A stretch of 42,329 bases of DNA, taken from Candidatus Methanomethylicus oleisabuli. Its GTDB lineage: Archaea > Thermoproteota > Methanomethylicia > Methanomethylicales > Methanomethylicaceae. The notes beneath the pieces were generated by a model. It saw only the letters and a program-made list of their open reading frames with translations, did not search any database and was not told the origin of the DNA. Of this stretch, positions 34,191 through 41,829 are shown in pieces (the stretch's first letter is position 1; every line of letters starts with the position of its first letter). The stretch spans positions 1 to 42,329 of the forward strand of contig MAGU01000038.1 of the NCBI GenBank assembly GCA_001717025.1. Reading direction: 5' to 3'. Both the position numbers and the translations under genes were made by a program.

Positions 34191-35816
34191 TCAGAGGAAC
34201 TGCGAGAGCCTGCTCTGGTCCTTTGGAAGCGGCTTGGGGAGGTCCTCCTCGACCATGTGTTGAGTGAAACCGTAGACCCTCTCCACCTTCCTCTTGACGC
34301 CTATGAGCTTGTTCATCTCGTGGGTCTGGGTCGTTATCAGAGCGTATGTCTTTGCCACCGATTTGCCCTCGGACTGCCTGAGTATCCTGCCAAAGCGCTG
34401 TATCCACTTCTTCGGGTTGCTCGGCGGGTCGACCCACACCTCTATGTCCGCCGCCGGGACGTCGAGCCCCTCTTCCCCTATGCTGGTGCAGATGAGGATG
34501 CTCGCCCTCTCCCTGAACTGCAGCAGCGCCGATGCCTGCTGCTCCATTGACATGCCCCCCTTCCCAACGAGCACCGCAACGTCCTCGTGCCCCCTCTGGC
34601 TGTGGAGGATTGCCCCCATCTGCTTCGCAGCCTCAACCGACTCGACGAATATTATGGCCTTCTTGAAGCGCTCGCAGGCTATGATGTCCATGGCAGCCGC
34701 GATCTTGTGGTTCTGGCATTCGCCTAGCACCTCGCGGTACGCCTCGTAGATGCTCATGCCCCCCAGCTCGCGGACCGGCGCCTTCAGCTCGCCAAGCCTC
34801 CACGTCCCGTACTCGCTGACGCTGCTCGCCCCGTCCTCGACGATCCTCGACCTCATCACCTTCAGCGCTATGAGGCAGACGCAGAGGCCGTGCTTCGTGC
34901 AGTAGCCCCTCGCGTGGGCGGCGCCGTAGACCCTTGCCGCCTTGACCTGGTAACTCTTTATGACCTCGCCGAGCTGGCGGTATATCGCGAGCAGCTTCGG
35001 CGGGGCCTCGACCCGCGTCATGACTATCAGCCTCTCCGGCATCTGCGCCTTTATCTCAGGCTCCTCGACCGAGACCGCCTCGACCTTGTCGAATATCTGC
35101 TTCAGCTCCCTCAGCCGATTCGGCGCGTGCAGCTGCGGCGTTGCGCTGAGCGCCAGTATCTTCGCCCCGGACGCCTTTGCGGCGAGGAGTATGGCGTGCC
35201 CGTCAGTCTCGCCTATGTAGCCGTGGCACTCGTCAGCGACGACGAGGGAGTAGGGGAATTGGAACCTCGCACCCCGGAGCCTTGCGGAAAGATCCGCGAC
35301 CGGGTCCTCCGCCCCCTTAGCCGCCCCTATGTGCGTGGCGAGCCCCTCGAGGACGTCGTTGTAGAACGTCTGCGGGGTAGTGACCGCGAACGCCGCGTTC
35401 CAAACCATCAGCTCCCTCCTGCGCTCCGGGGGGATGCTCCCTGAGATGAAGTACGCCTCCTTCAGTCCTAGCATCCTGCGCGCGAAGAGTGTCTGCTGCA
35501 CGCCCAGCGGAACCGAGGGCGTGAGGAAGAGCACCCTGCACCCCGGGGTTCTCGCCTCCTCGGCGATGAATGCCCCCGCCAGGTAGGTCTTGCCGAGCCC
35601 AGTCGGCAGGCCGACGATGAGCGTGTCCTTCCCCATCCTCTGCAGTATCCTCTCCTGGAAGGGCCAGAGGCGGTAACCCATCTGCTCGATGACGACCTCG
35701 CCGCGTGTGCGGATCGGCTCCGAGGGCGAGAGGTTGGTCGTCATGAGCTGCAGCGAGTAGGGGCTCTCATCCAAAAAGCGAAGGTAGCCCTCCCATGCCC
35801 CTGCCCGTCTCGCCAT
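34191..35816 (-). CDS. Hef/FANCM-like superfamily 2 helicase with C-terminal PCNA-binding motif
   Basis: A 541-residue DNA helicase. Motif I is GLPTGLGKT (69-77), motif II DECH (195-198), motif III SATP (224-227) and motif VI QRFGRILRQ near 485. A helical insert between the RecA domains (about 270-400) is typical of Hef and MDA5-like helicases. There is no XPF-type nuclease or helix-hairpin-helix domain after the helicase. The chain ends QSRLSQFL (534-541), a PIP box (Q-x2-L-x2-F-L) that should dock it to PCNA. It probably remodels stalled replication forks. A second start, MTTNLSPSEP, lies 24 codons in. Confidence 0.88.
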   Translation of the reverse strand: MARRAGAWEGYLRFLDESPYSLQLMTTNLSPSEPIRTRGEVVIEQMGYRLWPFQERILQRMGKDTLIVGLPTGLGKTYLAGAFIAEEARTPGCRVLFLTPSVPLGVQQTLFARRMLGLKEAYFISGSIPPERRRELMVWNAAFAVTTPQTFYNDVLEGLATHIGAAKGAEDPVADLSARLRGARFQFPYSLVVADECHGYIGETDGHAILLAAKASGAKILALSATPQLHAPNRLRELKQIFDKVEAVSVEEPEIKAQMPERLIVMTRVEAPPKLLAIYRQLGEVIKSYQVKAARVYGAAHARGYCTKHGLCVCLIALKVMRSRIVEDGASSVSEYGTWRLGELKAPVRELGGMSIYEAYREVLGECQNHKIAAAMDIIACERFKKAIIFVESVEAAKQMGAILHSQRGHEDVAVLVGKGGMSMEQQASALLQFRERASILICTSIGEEGLDVPAADIEVWVDPPSNPKKWIQRFGRILRQSEGKSVAKTYALITTQTHEMNKLIGVKRKVERVYGFTQHMVEEDLPKPLPKDQSRLSQFL

Positions 35817-35914
35817 GGTTCAAATATCCGAAGAGATTCCCAATATACCTTTACCCGCGCCTCGCATGGAGCCTGCGAAAGGCTTAATATTGTTTGTTTT
35901 TTGTGACAGAGTAA

Positions 35915-36009
35915 GCTCTGGTAGTATAGTCCGGTCAAGTATACTGGCCTCTCGGGCCGCAAGGCGGAGACAGTCAGTGACACGGGTTCGAATCCCGTCC
36001 AGAGCACCA
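35915..36009 (+). tRNA. tRNA-Glu (anticodon CTC) with an intron of about 17 bases
   Basis: Acceptor GCTCTGG/CCAGAGC, the AGTCCGGTCAA D loop typical of archaeal tRNA-Glu, anticodon stem CTGGC/GTCAG and loop CTCTCG...A (CTC at 34-36). The T arm is ACGGG-TTCGAAT-CCCGT and CCA is encoded at 36007-36009. A 17-base intron (35955-35971) separates positions 37 and 38. The D stem is not ideal. A TATA-like cttaatatt lies about 30 bases upstream. The integrase begins just past the 3' end, so this tRNA is the likely attachment site. Confidence 0.82.
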
Positions 36010-36010
36010 A

Positions 36011-36057
36011 TGAACCTTTTTTGACCTCTTTTTATGCCCCTGTTGAAAAAAGGTTCA
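36011..36057. repeat. 12-bp perfect inverted repeat between tRNA-Glu and integrase
   Basis: TGAACCTTTTTT (36011-36022) and AAAAAAGGTTCA (36046-36057) are exact inverted copies 23 bases apart. The left arm overlaps the possible TTG start of the integrase and the right arm lies within it. It could be an integrase-binding site, a tRNA terminator or an RNA hairpin limiting integrase translation. Confidence 0.8.
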
Positions 36058-36911
36058 TCAAAAAAGGCCAGCCTGGCGGAAAGTTGCCTGGCTGCAAAGT
36101 ACAAGTCCTTGCCGGCTTCATCGACTATTGCGAGGTGGACAGGCGGCTCAATCACAAGACCGCCGTCAACCATAAGCGGCGCATCGAGCGCATTTTGGAG
36201 TTCTGCGGCGCCGGGAACGGCGGCGGAGTGTCAACGGCATCGATAAGGGCGTTCCTCAGGACCCTGAACGTTGGGCATGCCAACAACTTCGTCAAGTCGC
36301 TGCGCGTCTATTTCCGGGACTACATGAAGCAGGGTTACCTCGTCGACACTTTCAGGATTGTCCAGGCCGACGCGTCCCCTCCCCGGCTGTTCACGAAAGC
36401 CGAGCTGAGGGCGTTCTATCTCGCTTTGGGGTTCCCCGCCGAGCGCGCCCTGTTCCTGCTTTACGCCACTTCCGGCCGCCGGCGCCTGGAAATCCTGAAT
36501 CTCAGGCTGCCCGACCTGGACTTGGCCAACCTGGTGATTATGCCGAACAGCCAGAGCCAGACCAAGCACACGTGGTACAGTTTCTTCAACCGGGAGTGCG
36601 CCGGTGCCCTCAGCGAATACTTCAAAATGCGCGCCGACAGGTTTGGCACAGGGCGGGTCTTCATCCTCCCATCATACAAGCGCGACAGGCTCTTCGCGGG
36701 CGCCAGGCAAAAGACAGGGCTGAAGATCACCCCCCGCGTGCTGCGCTTCTGGTTCGCCAACGAGATGGCGAGGCTCGGCGTGCAGGACCGGTTCATAGAC
36801 GCCTTCCAGGGGAGGGTCCCGAGGAAGGTCCTGGCAAGGCACTACACCGACTACTCCATGGAAACCCTGAAGCGGATCTACGACACGGCGGGGCTGAAGG
36901 TGCTGGAGTGA
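36021..36911 (+). CDS. Archaeal tyrosine integrase at tRNA-Glu
   Basis: A 296-residue site-specific recombinase. The N-terminal core-binding part (about 27-110) leads to a catalytic domain. It has LLYATSGRRRLEIL (box I arginine), QTKHTWYSFF (Lys182), TPRVLRFW (box II, Arg239-x2-Arg242 with Arg in place of His), QGRVPRKV and LARHYTDYSM (Tyr275 or Tyr278). The substituted box II is seen in other archaeal integrases. The start is unclear. TTG 36021 is the first option, but the frame is open back through the tRNA, so this could be the C-terminal half of an integrase split at its own attachment site. Its end overlaps the methyltransferase remnant. Confidence 0.85.
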   Translation: MTSFYAPVEKRFIKKGQPGGKLPGCKVQVLAGFIDYCEVDRRLNHKTAVNHKRRIERILEFCGAGNGGGVSTASIRAFLRTLNVGHANNFVKSLRVYFRDYMKQGYLVDTFRIVQADASPPRLFTKAELRAFYLALGFPAERALFLLYATSGRRRLEILNLRLPDLDLANLVIMPNSQSQTKHTWYSFFNRECAGALSEYFKMRADRFGTGRVFILPSYKRDRLFAGARQKTGLKITPRVLRFWFANEMARLGVQDRFIDAFQGRVPRKVLARHYTDYSMETLKRIYDTAGLKVLE

Positions 36912-37676
36912 AGCCTCCCCTCAGTCATTGCTGCGTATTCCTTGTTGACCTCGATCCCCGTGCACGCCCTCCCCAGCCCCCGGCAGGCGACCATCGTTGT
37001 CCCCGAGCCGACGAAGGGGTCGAGCACAGAGGTCGCCCGGGTAGCTGAACGCCCTGACCAGCCTCCCCACGAGCTCGAGGGGCTTCTGGGTAGGGTGGGG
37101 CGTCCGCTCGCCCTTCCTGAAGTGGCACTTGTTGGGGGCGAAGAGGACGTCTGTCATGTACCTGCCCCCCAGGCACTCTGCGCTGCTCCTGCGCTCGACG
37201 TCGTAGAATGAGCACCCCGTTGGTATCCGCTTCCTGTATGGCCCTCCGGGGCCCTTCGCCTCATCGGGGTTGTACCGCAGCCTCCCCTTGCTCCAGACCG
37301 ATATGAGCTCGTGCCTTGACAGCGGCTTCTGCCGGCACTGGAGGAAGTTGACGGGCCCGGGCTTTACCCAGACGATGTCCGTGCAGTACCTGAACCCGGC
37401 TGCAGAGATCTCTGGCCCGAGGCGCATGAATGTCGAGGCGTGCCCGAATAGGAGCATGGCGCGGTCGTCCTTCAGGATGCGGTAAAGCTCCCCGAAGACC
37501 AGCGGCCACCTGATGCGGCTGCCATCGAGGGCGGGCATGTGCTCCTTCCTCACGCGGGGGGCGTTGCCGAAGAGGTACGGCGGGTCGGTGAGGACGAGGT
37601 CGAACGACTCAGTGGGGAGCTCCGGGAGCGCGCCGTGGGCGTCGCGGTTCATGAGGGACATTCCATCGGGGAGCAC
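36878..37676 (-). pseudogene. DNA methyltransferase (DPPY type) with a single frameshift
   Basis: A beta-class DNA adenine or cytosine-N4 methyltransferase. Motif IV is LVLTDPPYLFG (Asp31-Tyr34), with a target-recognition region between. The conserved PHPTQKPLELVGRLV precedes motif I. After SYPGD the frame is lost. One base further along, VLDPFVGSGTTMVACRGLGR and TGIEVNKEYA (motif I, SAM binding) appear in another frame and run to a TAG at 36878. So one extra base near 37030-37033 breaks it, unless it is a sequencing error. The start could be GTG 37676 or ATG 37661. Its end overlaps the integrase 3' end tail to tail. Confidence 0.85.
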
Positions 37677-37975
37677 GTGCGCACGTCCCGCCCTGGCGTA
37701 ATAACAATATGGTTAGCCCGGAAGAGGGGGGAAGCGAAAGTGCGCGGGACGCGGGGCGGTTATGCGCGCGCCGTGAGCAAGATATATATAACTAATTAAC
37801 GAGGGAGCGCGGCGGGGAGGGGGGTGATGGTGGAAACACCATGGTTTTTACAGTCTAGGCATAGATTGGAAGCCGTGGGGATGCTTCTCAGGGTTTTTGA
37901 GTCCCCCCGGTGGGATGGGGCACACGCGGTGCTCCGTCTCGGGACGGCGGGGAGGATGGCGATGGACAGAAAAAG
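37677..37975. other. Intergenic region with a TATA-like block and a hairpin
   Basis: It holds aagatatatataact (about 37779-37793) and a 6-bp stem hairpin atggtg-gaaa-caccat at 37827-37842 followed by ggttttta. The hairpin may be a terminator or operator. No gene was recognised. Confidence 0.45.
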
Positions 37976-38818
37976 CTAAGCCCGCTCGATGAGGAGCTTG
38001 CCGAAGTAAGCCTGCCAGGACAGGTCGAGGTAGCGGCACATCGTCCTCGACATCCCCGCGGACTTGAGGGTCCAGCCGCAGTAGTAGGCGAGGTGGGCGG
38101 GCTCCCTGGCGAAGCCGTAGAATGAGGCGAGTTCGGATGAGCGGAGGTGCCTGAGGAAGTGGACACCGGCGCCGCGCTCGTGGGCGGGGACTTTGGCGCC
38201 ATCTATGAGCTGCTCCTCTATCCCGTAGGTGAGCCCATCGAAGGCCTCTGAGGCGTAGCTGTGGAGGGTCTGCCGGGTGAAGGGGAAGGCGAGCTCCTGG
38301 CCCCGGGCTTTGAAATAGTCGAGGAGCGGCTGCGCCCACGGCTCGTATTTCTGCTCGAGCGGGAGCGCCACGTAGCGGATCCTGCCTCCCCTCTTCGCCG
38401 TCCGGACAGTGAAGACAGCAGCCCTGACTGGCTGCTCGCCCCTGCCGGGCTGGTAGGGCTGCTCGGATGCGTCAGCCCCCCGGGGGCCGTATGGGGTGGT
38501 GGTATCCGATCCGGAGGCTACGCCGACGACCTCGGACGCCCGGGCTGCCCAGAGGTAGGCTGCCATAAGCGCCAGGCGGACGTCCTCCCTCTGCACACGG
38601 GCTATCCTGGAGCGGGTTTCGACAACGCCCTCCGGGAGCTCGTAGACCCTGTAAAAGCCGCCCTCGCCGTCTGGGACTGAGGTGTCGAGGGTGCCCTTCG
38701 GGATGAGCTGCAGCGCCAGCCCGTACGGGATCTTCCTGCCCGAGCCGTAGCGCCTGTGCTTCCTCAGTTCGCAGAGGGTGACCTCGCCCCTGTGCTTCGC
38801 GACGCGGAGGAAGGTCAT
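37976..38818 (-). CDS. Tyrosine recombinase, second in the region
   Basis: A 280-residue recombinase with the full catalytic set spaced as expected: Arg93 in AARASEVVG, Lys142 in RTAKRGGRIRYVAL, His220-x2-Arg223 in GVHFLRHLRSSEL, Trp249 in YYCGWT (in place of the usual His) and Tyr263 in CRYLDLSW. Its N-terminal DNA-binding part is short. It is the last gene of a four-gene minus-strand operon; its ATG overlaps the stop of the 35-residue gene by the ATGA junction. It is only distantly like the integrase at 36021. It may be a resolvase-like or mobility enzyme of the same element. Confidence 0.85.
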   Translation of the reverse strand: MTFLRVAKHRGEVTLCELRKHRRYGSGRKIPYGLALQLIPKGTLDTSVPDGEGGFYRVYELPEGVVETRSRIARVQREDVRLALMAAYLWAARASEVVGVASGSDTTTPYGPRGADASEQPYQPGRGEQPVRAAVFTVRTAKRGGRIRYVALPLEQKYEPWAQPLLDYFKARGQELAFPFTRQTLHSYASEAFDGLTYGIEEQLIDGAKVPAHERGAGVHFLRHLRSSELASFYGFAREPAHLAYYCGWTLKSAGMSRTMCRYLDLSWQAYFGKLLIERA

Positions 38819-38922
38819 GCCGGAGCAGCCTCCTTTGGCTTCATGTGCTCAGGGCAGCACGTGTCCCTGCCATTCGTCTCGTTGGGGCAGCCTGCTATCA
38901 CGCAGCGCCTGTGCCCGCTCAT
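38815..38922 (-). CDS. 35-residue cysteine-rich protein
   Basis: This tiny gene is easily missed. It reads MSGHRRCVIAGCPNETNGRD, then TCCPEHMKPKEAAPA. Cys7, Cys12, Cys22, Cys23 and His26 form a C-x4-C...CC-x2-H pattern that probably binds one zinc ion. GGAGG lies 11 bases upstream of the ATG. Its stop overlaps the recombinase start, and its start overlaps the stop of the 44-residue gene, both as ATGA. The coupling argues that it is real and acts with the recombinase. I do not recognise a family. Confidence 0.75.
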   Translation of the reverse strand: MSGHRRCVIAGCPNETNGRDTCCPEHMKPKEAAPA

Positions 38923-39053
38923 GCATGAGCAGCCTCCTTGTTCCCGCCGAGCTCGAACGCTTTGCATTCGCACGCGGCAGCGCGGTCGCAGCGCCGGCAC
39001 TCCGTCGAACCGGAGGGCCACTGCCCCCAGCAGAAATACTTGCCGCGCCTCAT
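38919..39053 (-). CDS. 44-residue cysteine-rich protein
   Basis: A second tiny gene, beginning MRRGKYFCWGQWPSGSTECR and continuing RCDRAAACECKAFELGGNKE. Cys8, Cys19, Cys22, Cys28 and Cys30 suggest a zinc or iron-sulfur site (C-x2-C with C-x-C). It overlaps the RHH gene before it and the 35-residue gene after it by ATGA junctions. No homologue is known to me. It is probably a partner or regulator of the recombinase. Confidence 0.75.
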   Translation of the reverse strand: MRRGKYFCWGQWPSGSTECRRCDRAAACECKAFELGGNKEAAHA

Positions 39054-39238
39054 GCGGGGACCCCCGCGAGCTTTGCCTTTGTCCTGCCGACCTCCTCCCA
39101 GAGCGCCCTGCGGATGAAATCGTTCCTAGAGACGCACCGGGCCTTGGGCCACAGGTCATCCACCTCGTCCAGGAGCCCCTGCGGGACCTTGACGAGGACA
39201 TCCTGCCCGTCTATTCCGGGTCTTCCAATCTTAGACAT
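39050..39238 (-). CDS. Ribbon-helix-helix DNA-binding protein
   Basis: A 62-residue RHH (MetJ/Arc-type) regulator. The strand is VLVKVPQGLLDEVDDL and helix two SRNDFIRRALWEEVGR. It would bind as a dimer through the strand. ATG 39238 is chosen over a GTG nine bases upstream. It is the first gene of the recombinase operon and probably represses its own divergent promoter region. Confidence 0.87.
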   Translation of the reverse strand: MSKIGRPGIDGQDVLVKVPQGLLDEVDDLWPKARCVSRNDFIRRALWEEVGRTKAKLAGVPA

Positions 39239-39247
39239 GTTCAACAC

Positions 39248-39359
39248 CTTATTATTGCTTATATATTATGTATATGCGCTATATAAAAATAGTGCTTAAC
39301 GATAATGTATAAGCATTAATAACAATTATCTATCGCTTATCGATAATCAATATAATTGA
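39248..39359. promoter_or_regulatory. Divergent promoter region with repeated operator-like words
   Basis: A very AT-rich spacer between the RHH operon and the winged-helix gene. GCTTAACGATAAT (39294-39306) and GCTTATCGATAAT (39335-39347) are near-identical direct repeats 41 bases apart. The second contains the palindrome TTATCGATAA. TATA-like blocks (tatatatta, gctatataaaa) occur at about 39261-39283. These are candidate sites for the RHH or winged-helix protein. Confidence 0.6.
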
Positions 39360-39365
39360 GTGACT

Positions 39366-39650
39366 ATGCATTCTTTAGAGATACTTGAGCAGACAAGCGC
39401 CTGCAGAGTATTGGTATATTTATTGAATAATCCCTCCGTGCCTGTTTCTGAAGTGATGAATAAAGGGGATTTTTCGCAAACTTCGCTTTACAACGCCCTC
39501 CGGAAGCTCAAGGACGCCGGCCTGATTGAAGAGAAGATGGAAGCAACGTTTCCACGGAGGCGGCTGATCTCGCTCACCGAGAAGGGGATGACCGTGGCGA
39601 AGAAACTCGAAGAAATTGAAAGAACGATTGAAGCAACTATTACCCTTTAA
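39366..39650 (+). CDS. Winged-helix transcriptional regulator
   Basis: A 94-residue MarR/PadR-like winged helix: ILEQTSACRVLVYLLNNPSV, then SQTSLYNALRKLKDAGLIEE as the recognition helix and a wing RRRLISLTEKG. A helical tail (AKKLEEIERTIEATITL) could form a dimer. ATG 39366 or GTG 39360 may be used. It is divergent from the recombinase operon and may regulate it. Its end overlaps the TcmP gene by 11 bases. Confidence 0.87.
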   Translation: MHSLEILEQTSACRVLVYLLNNPSVPVSEVMNKGDFSQTSLYNALRKLKDAGLIEEKMEATFPRRRLISLTEKGMTVAKKLEEIERTIEATITL

Positions 39651-40728
39651 AGTTTAGAGTAGCATTTTCATCAGAGTAAGTAAATGCTCTTTTTCTATTC
39701 CCAACATATTCAAACCTATTTTCTTTTTCGAGTTGTTTGAGAATACTTTGCCGCCATATGAAAGGCGTGTTCAATGTTGCCCAATTAATTAATTCGTGTT
39801 GTTTAACGGACGTCCCTCTATACTTTTCATAAATGCAATCTGCTGCCTGTCTGACCCAATCTTGCTGATAATCTAATAATAGTTTCTGATTGAAGTTATA
39901 ATCAGAATAAATATATTGCTTACTAATTTTCCACATAGACTCCTTCATTTGTTTTATTCCGTCGATGCTTTTTGTAAAGAAAGTTAGGTAATATAGGGTA
40001 GTGTTTTTGTCCCCCCTCATTGCAAAAGATAGGTTATAAATTTCCTTGCCTGTGAGCTCTGACAATTTATTCTTAAGTAAGGATAGCCATTTTCTCTCTC
40101 GCTCTTCTTTAGGATGAGTTTTTAATTCATCAAGTGTTTCTTGGTTAATCCCTAATATTTCGCAAATTCCTCCACAGTGCTTGATATCATAAGAAAAGCG
40201 ATCCAAAAAGCCAACTACATAAGTGATGAGTAATTCACACTTGCGGTTTTTCAGAATCTTTGCCAATAAATCTAATCGAATATCCAAGTAGCCATATGGG
40301 TCAATAAAAGCAAAAGTTGGGATGAGCGAGTGCTTATCTTCATCTATTTCACCCAGCATTTGCTCAATTACTTTATTGAAGTCCCCTTTTTCTATCATCG
40401 GTGTAGAAATAAACTTAGGTAGTTCCCCCAAATCTTTTACATTTTTACACAGTGATTCATAATTTTGTTCGTCTAATTCAACGAAGAAGAACTTTAAATC
40501 CTTAAAATATTTTGATAAAACGTGATCACGAGCAGCTTTTATTGCAATAATTGGTGAACCATCTTCACCATCGTCATATTTTCCACGCCCAGCAAAACCA
40601 TCAATATAAGCTATTTTTGTTTCATTTTTTGAAATTATTGGAAACCACGCATCTAAATACGTCTTCAAAATAGCATGCTTTGCTTTGGTATGCGGTTTAA
40701 GATTCCACGAATAATCCTCGTTTACCAT
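39640..40728 (-). CDS. Three-Cys-motif partner protein, TcmP family
   Basis: A 362-residue protein of the TcmP family, which occurs next to radical SAM-like three-Cys proteins. It opens KPHTKAKHAILKTYLDAWFP and has IAYIDGFAGRGKYDDGEDGS, a methyltransferase-like SAM loop, FFFVELDEQN and FAFIDPYGY (a DPPY-like segment). A C-terminal winged region holds the FIWRQSILKQLEKENRFEYV block. The Rossmann-type motifs suggest a methyltransferase-related enzyme, but the activity is not established here. Its ATG overlaps the stop of the radical SAM gene (ATGGTAA). The gene is much more AT-rich than its partner. A role in nucleic-acid modification by mobile DNA is inference. Confidence 0.85.
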   Translation of the reverse strand: MVNEDYSWNLKPHTKAKHAILKTYLDAWFPIISKNETKIAYIDGFAGRGKYDDGEDGSPIIAIKAARDHVLSKYFKDLKFFFVELDEQNYESLCKNVKDLGELPKFISTPMIEKGDFNKVIEQMLGEIDEDKHSLIPTFAFIDPYGYLDIRLDLLAKILKNRKCELLITYVVGFLDRFSYDIKHCGGICEILGINQETLDELKTHPKEERERKWLSLLKNKLSELTGKEIYNLSFAMRGDKNTTLYYLTFFTKSIDGIKQMKESMWKISKQYIYSDYNFNQKLLLDYQQDWVRQAADCIYEKYRGTSVKQHELINWATLNTPFIWRQSILKQLEKENRFEYVGNRKRAFTYSDENATLNFKG

Positions 40729-41735
40729 GTGCAATTGCACCTGCAGTGCTTCCAGTCCATCCCGAGCGCTTCCCACATAGAAACCGGCTCCTTGCATAGC
40801 GCCAGATTGTTGTAGTTATGCTCGTTCTGGATATATTGCAGTATCGATGAGAAGATGTCGAAGCGCTGGGCGAACGGGATCCTGCGACCCCACTTCGACC
40901 TCTCTGCCAGGTATTCAGTCCACGTCCTGTCCTTGGAATTGTTGATGGTGGATTGCAGGCCCCTCAGCGAGCCTATCGTTATCCTGCTGGGTGCCAGCCT
41001 CTTGAAGACACAGTCAATCAGAGTAGTGTAACCCCCGAGCCATTCCTCAGGGTATGCGACTATCGGATCGATCCGGAACCTGACCTCATAACCCGCATCG
41101 AAGAGCTTTCCTGCAGCCTCAACCCTCCTTGACGGCGTGGGTGCGCCCATTTCCCAACGCTTGGCAACTGCCTCTGAATTGATGCTGAACGACGCGATGA
41201 CGTTCTTCTTCAGCTCTTCATCGAGCTGGAGCAGGTTGTCGATCCAGTCCAGCTTGCTCACCAGCAAAACCCGGTGCTTCGCCCCCTTGAACATCGGCAG
41301 GATCTTCTTGCTCAGGGCATCCTCCGACCTTTCCCACATAAGCGAGTCCGCGAGCTCGCCCGAGTTGAGGACCTCCGGTCTTTTGACTTCATCCAAGAAA
41401 CGCTTCACAGCAGGCTCTATGTCCTCAACAGGCCGCTTATTGGGCGCCTTCTTGTTCGGAAGGAACCGCAGAGTGCCCTGCAGGTAGCAGTAGGCGCACT
41501 GGAGCGGGCAGCCGTAGCCCCACTTGAGCTCTAGGAAGTGCGGGCAGACGATGTCCTCGCCGGCAACTGCGGTGCCCGTCCTGTCGAACCGCTTTATTAT
41601 GCGGCCATCACCCACCCTTGAGATGAGCTTCTTACTCTTGCCATCAAGGGTCTGGTAAACCTGGTAAGTCATGAAGCCGTCCTCCTGCCAGAGGCTTGCA
41701 TCTAATCTTGTTTGATAGTTGTTGCAGGAGGCCAT
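40722..41735 (-). CDS. Spore-photolyase-like radical SAM protein (three-Cys motif), partner of TcmP
   Basis: A 337-residue radical SAM protein. The cluster motif is WGYGCPLQCAYCYLQ (Cys76, Cys80 and Cys83), and CYLQ is typical of spore photoproduct lyase relatives. It continues with ELADSLMWERSEDALSKKIL and VRFRIDPIVAYPEEW. The C terminus carries HCRCNCTW, with Cys331, Cys333 and Cys335 as a possible second metal site. A second ATG (41672) preceded by GGAGG is also a likely start. It overlaps the TcmP gene by the ATGGTAA junction, so the products should be made together. Such pairs are known in mobile and phage-like contexts; the substrate is unknown. Confidence 0.85.
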   Translation of the reverse strand: MASCNNYQTRLDASLWQEDGFMTYQVYQTLDGKSKKLISRVGDGRIIKRFDRTGTAVAGEDIVCPHFLELKWGYGCPLQCAYCYLQGTLRFLPNKKAPNKRPVEDIEPAVKRFLDEVKRPEVLNSGELADSLMWERSEDALSKKILPMFKGAKHRVLLVSKLDWIDNLLQLDEELKKNVIASFSINSEAVAKRWEMGAPTPSRRVEAAGKLFDAGYEVRFRIDPIVAYPEEWLGGYTTLIDCVFKRLAPSRITIGSLRGLQSTINNSKDRTWTEYLAERSKWGRRIPFAQRFDIFSSILQYIQNEHNYNNLALCKEPVSMWEALGMDWKHCRCNCTW

Positions 41736-41829
41736 TTAGCCTTTCCCATGTTTAACATCGTCTATCATGGATTAAAATATTTTCGAAAGGAGCTTCTCTG
41801 GTGCAGATCGAATATATTTACCTGTTATC

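Noticed and set aside
37848-38339. 163-codon and 104-codon frames overlapping the second recombinase
   Set aside because: They are shifted frames of the recombinase, rich in Pro, Arg and Ser. The recombinase frame has the full catalytic set.
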